Positions 7,491 to 12,897 of a stretch of 12,897 nt of DNA are shown here, in pieces. The stretch covers positions 1 through 12,897 of the forward strand of contig NZ_JAKJSQ010000087.1 of the NCBI RefSeq assembly GCF_050337105.1. Direction: 5' to 3'. A program made the position numbers and the translations under genes. The notes under the pieces were generated by a model. It did no database searches. It saw only the letters and a program-made list of their open reading frames with translations, and had not been told where the DNA came from. The number at the start of each line of letters is the position of its first letter. Position 1 is the first letter of the stretch. The stretch is from Aliivibrio_A kagoshimensis. Lineage in GTDB: Bacteria > Pseudomonadota > Gammaproteobacteria > Enterobacterales > Vibrionaceae.

Positions 7491-7790
7491 ATGAATATTG
7501 TCCAGCAAGCTCTAGCAGGAACTTTAGAATCAAGTGATATTTTGATTCGAATTGGTCCAAATAGTCAAAACATCGTTACTGTTGAATTACACAGTTCTGT
7601 TAAAAAACAATTTGGAGAGGAGATCGAAGCAACCATTAGAAATACTCTTGAGTCAATGGGTGTCACCCAGGCCCATGTTGTGGTTGATGATAAAGGTGCT
7701 CTCGACTGTGTAATAAAAGCGAGAGTTCAAGCTGCTGCGCTTAGAGCTTCAGACGAAACTGACAACCTAAATTGGAGCCAATTATCATGA
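7491..7790 (+). CDS. citD: Citrate lyase gamma subunit, acyl carrier protein CitD
   Basis: Acyl carrier of citrate lyase, 99 aa, carrying the phosphoribosyl-dephospho-CoA arm to which acetyl and citryl groups are bound. The N-terminus ALAGTLESSDILIRIGP contains S14, the residue modified in Klebsiella CitD, and the rest (PNSQNIVTVELHSSVKKQFG) follows the family. The length is typical. The ATG at 7491 has AAGG 7 nt upstream. The stop codon overlaps the citE start (ATGA, 7787-7790), so the two are translationally coupled. Confidence 0.96.
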   Translation: MNIVQQALAGTLESSDILIRIGPNSQNIVTVELHSSVKKQFGEEIEATIRNTLESMGVTQAHVVVDDKGALDCVIKARVQAAALRASDETDNLNWSQLS

Positions 7791-8662
7791 GTAAACTTCG
7801 CCGTAGCATGTTATTTGTACCTGGGGCTAGCGCCGCTATGCTTAGCAACACATTCATCTACAAGCCTGATGCGATCATGTTTGATCTAGAAGATTCTGTT
7901 GCACTTCGAGAAAAAGACACCGCAAGATTACTCGTATTTCATGCGCTTCAACACCCTCTTTATCAAGATATTGAAACCGTTGTACGTGTTAACCCAATTG
8001 ACTCTGAGTTTGGTATTAAAGACTTGCAAGCTGTTGTTCGCGGTGGTGCTGATGTAGTGCGTTTAGCGAAAACAGACCGTGCTCAAGATGTTATTGATAT
8101 GGAGCGCCATATAGAAGAGATTGAACAACAGTGTGGTCGTGAAGTGGGTAGCACCAAAATGCTTGCTGCTATTGAAAGTGCTGAAGGTATCAATAATGCA
8201 GTCGAAATCGCTCACTCATCAAAACGCTTAATTGGTATTGCGCTGGGCGCTGAAGATTATGTCCGTGATTTAAGAACTCAACGCTCTCCAAACGGTATTG
8301 AACTTCTATTCGCTCGTTGCTCAATTCTACAAGCCGCTCGTGCAGCTGGAATCATGGCATTTGACACGGTTTACTCTGATGTAAATAACGAACAAGGCTT
8401 TATTAAAGAAGCTGAGCAAATCAAGCAACTTGGTTTTGATGGCAAATCGTTAATCAACCCATCTCAAATTGAAATCGTTCATAACATATTCTCACCAACT
8501 CAAGCAGAAGTGGATCACGCACAAGCGGTCATTGAAGCGGCAGAAGAAGGCGTAAGAAAAGGTTTAGGCGTTATTTCTCTAAACGGGAAAATGGTTGATA
8601 GCCCAATAATTGAACGTGCTCACTGGACTCTTCAGCGTGCTCAAACAGGAATTAAAAAATAA
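7787..8662 (+). CDS. citE: Citrate lyase beta subunit, citryl-ACP lyase CitE
   Basis: Cleaves citryl-ACP into oxaloacetate and acetyl-ACP within the CitDEF complex. The protein is 291 aa and belongs to the HpcH/HpaI TIM-barrel family. Seen: RRSMLFVPGAS near the N-terminus, AIMFDLEDSVALREKD (about 30-45), MLAAIESAEGINNA with E130, and IGIALGAEDYVRDL with E156-D157, the acidic residues expected to bind Mg2+. KSLINPSQIEIVHNIFSP is also typical. I chose the ATG at 7787 because it has GGAG 9 nt upstream and overlaps the citD stop; an in-frame TTG at 7772 would only extend it over the Shine-Dalgarno. citF follows after 8 nt. Confidence 0.96.
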   Translation: MSKLRRSMLFVPGASAAMLSNTFIYKPDAIMFDLEDSVALREKDTARLLVFHALQHPLYQDIETVVRVNPIDSEFGIKDLQAVVRGGADVVRLAKTDRAQDVIDMERHIEEIEQQCGREVGSTKMLAAIESAEGINNAVEIAHSSKRLIGIALGAEDYVRDLRTQRSPNGIELLFARCSILQAARAAGIMAFDTVYSDVNNEQGFIKEAEQIKQLGFDGKSLINPSQIEIVHNIFSPTQAEVDHAQAVIEAAEEGVRKGLGVISLNGKMVDSPIIERAHWTLQRAQTGIKK

Positions 8663-8670
8663 GGTTTGTC

Positions 8671-10206
8671 ATGACTACTAATACACTAAATAGAGACATC
8701 CCACAGGATCTTATTGATTCTAATACTACTCTTTTTACAGACGCAAACGCGACCACACCTCATCTAACGGATGAAGTAAAAAAGAAGAGCCGTAAACTGT
8801 TTGATGACCTAGAGTCTGCAATAACTAACTCTGGTTTAACCGATGGAATGACCATCTCCTTCCACCACGCATTCCGCGATGGTGATAAGACGATTAACCT
8901 TGTGGTTGCTAAGATTGCAGAAATGGGCTTCAAAAACCTAACGCTTGCCTCTAGCTCAGTCAGTGAGTGTCATGCTCCACTGGTAGAACACATTAAGAAC
9001 GGTGTTATCACTAAAATCTACACCTCTGCAATGCGTGGAAAACTAGCCGATGAAATTTCTCACGGCCTGCTTGAAAACCCAGTACACATTCACTCACATG
9101 GTGGTCGTGTCCATCTGGTGGAAACGGGAGAAATCTCAATTGATGTCGCTTTCATTGGTGTTCCATGTAGTGATGAGTTTGGTAATGCAAACGGCTTCCA
9201 CGGTAAATCACGCTGTGGCTCACTAGGTTATGCTCGCGTTGATGCTGACCATGCTAGACACGTTGTTTTACTCACCGAAGAAGTCGTTGCGTTCCCGAAC
9301 CACCCTGCGTCAATTTGCCAAGATCAAGTAGACAGCATTGTAACGGTTACTGAAGTTGGCGACCCAAGTAAAATTGGTGGTGGTGCAACTCGTCTAACTA
9401 AAAACCCTCGTGAGCTATTAATCGCGAAACAGGGCGCTGCTGTTATTGAGAACTCGGGTTACTTCAAAGATGGATTCTCAATTCAAACCGGTTCAGGTGG
9501 CGCATCTCTTGCTGTAACTCGCTTCTTAGAAGACAGCATGGTAGAGAAGAACATCAAAGCAAGCTTTGGTCTTGGTGGTATTACTTCAACCATGGTTGAC
9601 CTACATGAAAAAGGGTTAATTGAGACACTACTTGATGTTCAGTGTTTTGATATTCAAGCGGTTGAATCACTCGGGCGTAACCCAAACCATATTGAAATCA
9701 CTGCAAATCAATATGCAAACCCATCATCAAAAGGCTGCGCTGTTGACCGTTTAGATGTTGTGATCTTAAGTGCATTAGAAATTGATACTGATTTCAATGT
9801 TAACGTAATCACTGGCTCTGACGGTGTATTACGAGGGGCTTCAGGTGGTCATAGTGATACAGCAGCAGCAGCTAACCTTTCTATTATTGTCGCTCCACTG
9901 GTACGTGGCAGAATCCCAACAGTAGTAGAAAGCGTCACTAATGTAATCACGCCTGGACAGAGCATCGATGTTCTAGTAACGGATCAAGGAGTTGCCGTTA
10001 ACCCACGTCGTGAAGAGCTAAAAGAGAGACTTGTAAAAGCAGGGCTACCAGTTTTAAGTATTGAAGCACTTAAAAATAGAGCACTTATGATTACTGGCAC
10101 GCCTAAGCCAATTGAATTTACCGATCGTGTTGTTGGATTAGTTCACTACCGTGACGGTTCAATAATAGATTGCATAAGGCAGGTAAAAGATGACATACAA
10201 TCCTAA
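8671..10206 (+). CDS. citF: Citrate lyase alpha subunit, citrate:acetyl-ACP transferase CitF
   Basis: Exchanges the acetyl group on CitD for citrate, forming citryl-ACP and acetate. The protein is 511 aa, full length, a CoA-transferase-type enzyme. Recognisable stretches are GMTISFHHAFRDGDKTINLV near residue 60, HSHGGRVHLVETGEI, the Gly-rich FSIQTGSGGASLAVTRFLED, GLGGITSTMVDLHEKGL, and the C-terminal ESVTNVITPGQSIDVLVTDQ followed by GVAVNPRREEL. AAGG sits 6 nt before the ATG at 8671. Its 3' end overlaps the start of citX by 17 bp. No damage is visible. Confidence 0.96.
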   Translation: MTTNTLNRDIPQDLIDSNTTLFTDANATTPHLTDEVKKKSRKLFDDLESAITNSGLTDGMTISFHHAFRDGDKTINLVVAKIAEMGFKNLTLASSSVSECHAPLVEHIKNGVITKIYTSAMRGKLADEISHGLLENPVHIHSHGGRVHLVETGEISIDVAFIGVPCSDEFGNANGFHGKSRCGSLGYARVDADHARHVVLLTEEVVAFPNHPASICQDQVDSIVTVTEVGDPSKIGGGATRLTKNPRELLIAKQGAAVIENSGYFKDGFSIQTGSGGASLAVTRFLEDSMVEKNIKASFGLGGITSTMVDLHEKGLIETLLDVQCFDIQAVESLGRNPNHIEITANQYANPSSKGCAVDRLDVVILSALEIDTDFNVNVITGSDGVLRGASGGHSDTAAAANLSIIVAPLVRGRIPTVVESVTNVITPGQSIDVLVTDQGVAVNPRREELKERLVKAGLPVLSIEALKNRALMITGTPKPIEFTDRVVGLVHYRDGSIIDCIRQVKDDIQS

Positions 10207-10714
10207 TATACCCGTTGGTTTATGTGAGATTCTTGAAAATAAAGAAGCACGAGTGAAAAGACAAAGAGTCTGGTTAGATAAATACTCTTTGCCACTGATC
10301 TCTTTCACCATCAATATGCCAGGCAGAAATAAAATCAGTTCAATGAGCAATACGATTTTTGAACAAGGTATTTCTGCCATTACAGAGATATGCTCAAGCA
10401 ATAGCTGGCCTGTATTAACACGCCAAATTATTCATGAGAATACTGGCCAAGAAGCGATCTTCATTGTGGAACCTGAAACGGTTACCCAATTAAAGCAAGC
10501 TATGATGAGGATTGAACATACTCATAAACTTGGTCGATTAATGGATCTTGATGTCATCAATATTGATGGTCAAATCGTCAGCAGAAACGGACTCGGCATT
10601 AAAAAAAGACAATGCTTAGTGTGTGATGAAGAAGCGGTGATTTGCATACGTTCAAGAGCACATACCGTTGATGATTTATTAACTAAAGTGGAAGAGATGA
10701 TTACTCATGCATAA
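10190..10714 (+). CDS. citX: Apo-citrate lyase phosphoribosyl-dephospho-CoA transferase CitX
   Basis: Transfers the prosthetic group from its triphosphoribosyl precursor to S14 of CitD, giving holo-acyl carrier. The protein is 174 aa, normal for a stand-alone CitX (in Haemophilus, as I recall, it is fused to CitG). The C-terminal signature GLGIKKRQCLVCDEEAVICI followed by RSRAH (about 134-158) is the most conserved CitX region. The ATG at 10190 has AAGGCAGG about 7-10 nt upstream and lies inside the end of citF, in a different frame. It overlaps citG by 8 bp, so citF, citX and citG are likely coupled in translation. Confidence 0.93.
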   Translation: MTYNPNIPVGLCEILENKEARVKRQRVWLDKYSLPLISFTINMPGRNKISSMSNTIFEQGISAITEICSSNSWPVLTRQIIHENTGQEAIFIVEPETVTQLKQAMMRIEHTHKLGRLMDLDVINIDGQIVSRNGLGIKKRQCLVCDEEAVICIRSRAHTVDDLLTKVEEMITHA

Positions 10715-11642
10715 TTCGGCGATAAGTCTTCTTGTAGATAGTGCTCCACAACATAGTAACTGGAAGTTAACACCGACTGAACTGTCGAAAGTTATTGGTG
10801 ACCTTGCTTACCATTCTATGTTGGTTGAAGTCAATTTAACCCCTAAACCGGGACTAGTTGATGTGACGTCCAATGGGTCACACAGTGATATGGATATTAC
10901 TACCTTCGAAAAGAGTGCTGATGCGATTAACCCTTTTTTAGCACAGTTTGTGCAAACAGGTTATGAGCATAGGCAGGAAGATTTATCGTCACTTTTGCAC
11001 CATTTACGACCAATTGGAATTACCTGTGAACGTAATATGTTTATGGCAACTGACGGGATCAATACCCATAAAGGTATGATCTTCTCACTAGGTTTAGTCT
11101 GTGGCGTCGTGGGTTGGCTTACGGGTAATAACCGCTCTATCTACTCTAAAACCATCAGTGAATCAATTGCAACGATGACACGTGGCTTAACTCACAATGA
11201 GTTAAAACAGAAAAAATCAACTGCAGTTTCAGCTGGTGAACGGTTATATCAAGATCATGGTCTTACTGGTATTCGAGGTGAAGCTGAATCTGGGTACGCC
11301 ACCATAATGAAACATGGACTGCCAAGTTATGAAGATGCCATCCTCACAGGCTACTCTCATGAACAAGCACTATGGCAATCTCTGTTAAGTTTAATGGCAA
11401 TTAACTCTGACACCAATGTTGTTGCCCGCGGCGGTTTAGAAGGTCTCTTTTACGTGCAAACGTATTCAAGAAGATTGATAAACCAGGGTGGCAGCAGTAA
11501 CGAGAATATTGAGTCATTATTAGTTGAGTTTGACGAACAACTTATTCAACGAAATATAAGCCCCGGTGGCAGCGCAGATCTACTTGCCGTCACCTGGCTG
11601 TTGGCTCAAATCAACACATTACAGATTTCTCTCCTACAATAA
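10707..11642 (+). CDS. citG: Triphosphoribosyl-dephospho-CoA synthase CitG
   Basis: Makes 2'-(5''-triphosphoribosyl)-3'-dephospho-CoA from ATP and dephospho-CoA, the precursor used by CitX. The protein is 311 aa. Family blocks are present in order: LVEVNLTPKPGLVDVTSNGS (about 46-65), ATDGINTHKGMIFSLGL, GLTGIRGEAESGYATI, NSDTNVVARGGLEGL and NISPGGSADLLAVTWLL near the C-terminus. The ATG at 10707 overlaps the citX stop; the purine-rich GGAAGAGA about 10 nt upstream could serve as the ribosome-binding site. It is the last gene of citCDEFXG and is followed by an intrinsic terminator. Confidence 0.95.
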   Translation: MHNSAISLLVDSAPQHSNWKLTPTELSKVIGDLAYHSMLVEVNLTPKPGLVDVTSNGSHSDMDITTFEKSADAINPFLAQFVQTGYEHRQEDLSSLLHHLRPIGITCERNMFMATDGINTHKGMIFSLGLVCGVVGWLTGNNRSIYSKTISESIATMTRGLTHNELKQKKSTAVSAGERLYQDHGLTGIRGEAESGYATIMKHGLPSYEDAILTGYSHEQALWQSLLSLMAINSDTNVVARGGLEGLFYVQTYSRRLINQGGSSNENIESLLVEFDEQLIQRNISPGGSADLLAVTWLLAQINTLQISLLQ

Positions 11643-11686
11643 TAAATACGCAACATCAATTAATAACATCCCCCTTATTGTTATGT

Positions 11687-11713
11687 ACCTCAGTTTCTGA
11701 CTGAGGTTTTTTT
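11687..11713 (+). terminator. Rho-independent terminator of the cit operon
   Basis: ACCTCAGT (11687-11694) and ACTGAGGT (11700-11707) form a perfect 8-bp stem with loop TTCTG, followed directly by a run of T. It lies 44 nt after the citG stop and is oriented to end citCDEFXG transcription. Confidence 0.92.
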
Positions 11714-11730
11714 ATATCTATAGATCGCTA

Positions 11731-11793
11731 GAAAGTTGAAAGTTGAAAGTTGAAAGTTGAAAGTTGAAAGTTGAAAGTTGAAAGTTGAAAGTT
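11731..11793. repeat. Perfect nine-copy heptamer tandem repeat (GAAAGTT)9
   Basis: Nine exact, uninterrupted copies of GAAAGTT occupy 63 bp just after the cit terminator. All plus-strand frames are closed by TGA inside the repeat, and I see no gene over it on either strand, so it is not a coding phase-switch. Such perfect short repeats usually vary in copy number between strains through slipped-strand replication. Confidence 0.97.
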
Positions 11794-11871
11794 GGCGATA
11801 GGTACATAATAAATTGCAATGTAAATAATCAGTTATTGATTCGTCTACTTTTTTAAAGGAAAAACCTTAAA

Positions 11872-12076
11872 CCTCTGCGTGACAGGCCTGCACCCAATAA
11901 CCGTTAGTGAGTGGTGATTTGCTTGAGCAAGTGTCCATAGCATGGACGCTATGATCAAGCCTCCATGGACGGATCCACGGCGTCTTGCGGTGCATATCAT
12001 CACTCATAAATTCGTAGGTTTCATTTTTCTCAGACGAAAAAAAACCTGAGTCGCTAGACTCAGGTTTTCTTAATAA
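11872..12076 (-). repeat. tRNA-Asp-associated repeat unit 1 (partial, distal to the tRNA)
   Basis: The outermost unit of a 250-bp-period tandem array. It is homologous to units 2 and 3 from about 11872 onward, but lacks the 19-nt tRNA 3' end and adjoining bases, which are replaced by unrelated AT-rich sequence. The anticodon-arm copy has diverged (CTCTGCGTGACAGGCCTG). The core differs from unit 2 at about five positions. It ends with the same terminator hairpin. It appears to be the oldest or decayed edge of the array. Confidence 0.9.
12036..12068 (-). terminator. Terminator hairpin, distal copy
   Basis: AAAACCTGAGTC (12041-12052) and GACTCAGGTTTT (12057-12068) form a perfect 12-bp stem with loop GCTA. 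On the minus strand it is followed by a run of eight T. It is the third of three identical hairpins met by transcription leaving tRNA-Asp. The flanking A and T runs would also allow some function in the plus direction. Confidence 0.85.
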
Positions 12077-12326
12077 TGGCGGAGTGGACGGGACTTTCTA
12101 ACACCTTGAGAGCAACACGTCCCCCGGCGTGACAGGCCGGCATCCAATAACTGTTAGTGAGTGGTGATTTGCTTGAGCAAGTGTCCATAGCATGGACGCT
12201 ATGATCAAGCCTCCATGGACGGATCCACGGCGTCTTGCGGTGCATACCATCACTCATAAATTCGTAGGTTTCATTTTGCTCAGACGAAAAAAAACCTGAG
12301 TCGCTAGACTCAGGTTTTCTTAATAA
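12077..12326 (-). repeat. tRNA-Asp-associated repeat unit 2 (complete, 250 bp)
   Basis: In plus-strand coordinates the unit opens with TGGCGGAGTGGACGGGACT (12077-12095), an exact copy of the last 19 nt of tRNA-Asp including CCA. A 25-nt unrelated segment follows, then CCCCCGGCGTGACAGGCCGG (12121-12140), an exact copy of the anticodon arm and part of the variable loop. The core holds nested inverted repeats: CTTGA/TCAAG (12172-12176 with 12205-12209) around GTCCAT-AGC-ATGGAC (12183-12197). The unit closes with a terminator hairpin. It differs from unit 3 at only two of 250 positions (12220 and 12247). The 5' half of the tRNA is not recognisable, so this is not a functional tRNA gene. Confidence 0.95.
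12286..12318 (-). terminator. Terminator hairpin, middle copy
   Basis: Identical to the hairpin directly after tRNA-Asp: a 12-bp stem (12291-12302 with 12307-12318), loop GCTA and a T run on the minus strand. It follows the 19-nt tRNA 3'-end copy of unit 3 at the same 8-nt distance as in the real gene. Confidence 0.85.
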
Positions 12327-12576
12327 TGGCGGAGTGGACGGGACTTTCTAACACCTTGAGAGCAACACGTCCCCCGGCGTGACAGGCCGGCATCCAATAA
12401 CTGTTAGTGAGTGGTGATTTGCTTGAGCAAGTGTCCATAGCATGGACGCTATGATCAAGCCTCCATGGAGGGATCCACGGCGTCTTGCGGTGCATATCAT
12501 CACTCATAAATTCGTAGGTTTCATTTTGCTCAGACGAAAAAAAACCTGAGTCGCTAGACTCAGGTTTTCTTAATAA
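12327..12576 (-). repeat. tRNA-Asp-associated repeat unit 3 (complete, 250 bp, adjacent to the tRNA)
   Basis: Same structure as unit 2. The 19-nt tRNA-Asp 3'-end copy is at 12327-12345 and the 20-nt anticodon-arm copy at 12371-12390. The core inverted repeats follow, and the unit ends with the terminator hairpin at 12541-12568 that directly follows the real tRNA gene. The next 19 bp (12577-12595) belong to the functional tRNA-Asp, so the array runs without a break into the gene. Confidence 0.95.
12536..12568 (-). terminator. Rho-independent terminator of the rRNA/tRNA-Asp operon
   Basis: A perfect 12-bp stem (12541-12552 with 12557-12568), loop GCTA, then a run of T on the minus strand, starting 9 nt after the CCA end of tRNA-Asp. 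It is the first of three identical hairpins in the read-out direction. Confidence 0.92.
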
Positions 12577-12653
12577 TGGCGGAGTGGACGGGACTCGAAC
12601 CCGCGACCCCCGGCGTGACAGGCCGGTATTCTAACCAACTGAACTACCACTCC
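12577..12653 (-). tRNA. tRNA-Asp (anticodon GUC)
   Basis: A 77-nt tRNA including encoded CCA. The acceptor stem GGAGTGG pairs with CCACTCC, with discriminator G as required for tRNA-Asp. The anticodon arm is CCGGC-CTGTCAC-GCCGG with GTC (complement of 12617-12619), and the T-arm GCGGG-TTCGAGT-CCCGT is normal. It lies 29 nt after the 5S gene, as the distal tRNA of the rRNA operon. Its sequence closely follows E. coli tRNA-Asp. Confidence 0.98.
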
Positions 12654-12682
12654 GCAGTGTCTATTCAGCATTATGCTATTTA

Positions 12683-12802
12683 AAGCCTGGCGATGTCCTA
12701 CTCTCACATGGGGAAACCCCACACTACCATCGGCGCTACTGCGTTTCACTTCTGAGTTCGGCAAGGGATCAGGTGGGTCCACAGCGCTAAGGTCGCCAAG
12801 CA
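12683..12802 (-). rRNA. rrf: 5S ribosomal RNA
   Basis: The minus strand reads TGCTTGGCGACC at the 5' end and ATCGCCAGGC near the 3' end; these pair as the terminal helix. Internal hallmarks are GGACCCACCTGA, CCGAACTCAGAAGTGAAAC and GCCGATGGTAGTGTGGGG. The length of about 120 nt is normal; the exact 3' end is uncertain by one or two bases. It is the end of an rRNA operon whose 23S and 16S genes lie beyond the right edge. Confidence 0.97.
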
Positions 12803-12897
12803 AATTCTTACAATTCGGAAAGTTCTTAGCAATCGACTAAATCTTAAAGTTTCTCAAAACACACTTAAGCGCTTATCTTATTTGAATCCGAACAAAA
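12803..12897 (-). other. 23S-5S spacer of the rRNA operon
   Basis: AT-rich spacer upstream of 5S in transcription order. It contains a perfect 10-bp palindrome TAAGCGCTTA (12866-12875) and a 6-bp inverted pair TTCGGA (12814-12819) with TCCGAA (12887-12892), possible processing stems in the precursor rRNA. The 23S gene is not visible in the window. Confidence 0.7.

Noticed and set aside
12060..12507. Two near-identical 65-codon open frames on the minus strand within the repeats
   Set aside because: They have no good Shine-Dalgarno, run through the anticodon-arm and tRNA 3'-end copies, and both substitutions between them change an amino acid, which does not fit protein-level selection. They are by-products of the repeat.
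11872..12576. CRISPR array
   Set aside because: The entire 250-bp unit is repeated, with no variable spacers and no cas genes.
12077..12595. The 19-bp tRNA 3'-end copies as attachment sites of an integrated element
   Set aside because: Direct repeats of a tRNA 3' end often mark integrative elements, but here only 250 bp of terminator-bearing sequence lies between copies, with no integrase or cargo. Tandem duplication explains it better.
12570..12803. A 77-codon minus-strand open frame over the tRNA and 5S genes
   Set aside because: It lies entirely across structural RNA genes and reads their conserved sequence; it is spurious.

Overview
The window carries a complete anaerobic citrate-fermentation cluster next to the distal end of an rRNA operon. 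The chromosome is AT-rich and gamma-proteobacterial. The gene set (a Na+-pumping oxaloacetate decarboxylase, citrate lyase and CitAB), the close similarity of the proteins to Vibrio and Klebsiella homologues, and the 5S-tRNA-Asp arrangement suggest a low-GC member of the Vibrionaceae such as Aliivibrio or Photobacterium. The genus is inference; the family is more secure.

Layout. Minus strand, read right to left from about 5.9 kb to 0.14 kb: oadG, oadA, oadB, then citA and citB. A 424-bp AT-rich divergent control region (5924-6347) follows, holding an FNR-like box, a candidate -10 element and a CRP-like site. Plus strand from 6348 to 11642: citC, citD, citE, citF, citX, citG, ending in a clear intrinsic terminator (11687-11713). 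Then come a perfect nine-copy heptamer repeat (11731-11793), a 250-bp tandem repeat array (11872-12576), a tRNA-Asp(GUC) gene and a 5S rRNA gene, with the array, tRNA and 5S all in minus orientation. The window ends in the 23S-5S spacer. The cit operon and the rRNA operon are convergent.

How the genes work together. CitA senses external citrate through a periplasmic domain and phosphorylates CitB, which in this family activates the two divergent operons. CitC acetylates the prosthetic group on the acyl carrier CitD. CitG makes the prosthetic-group precursor and CitX attaches it to CitD. CitD, CitE and CitF form citrate lyase, which splits citrate into acetate and oxaloacetate. OadGAB decarboxylates oxaloacetate to pyruvate and exports Na+. 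No citrate transporter (CitS or CitT type) lies in the window, although one commonly accompanies this cluster.

The least ordinary part is the array downstream of tRNA-Asp. Each full 250-bp unit begins with an exact copy of the last 19 nt of the tRNA (including CCA), carries a copy of its anticodon arm, and contains its own perfect 12-bp-stem terminator. It closely parallels, as I recall it, the rtT repeat array downstream of tRNA-Tyr in the E. coli tyrT operon, but at an unrelated tRNA and with unrelated core sequence.
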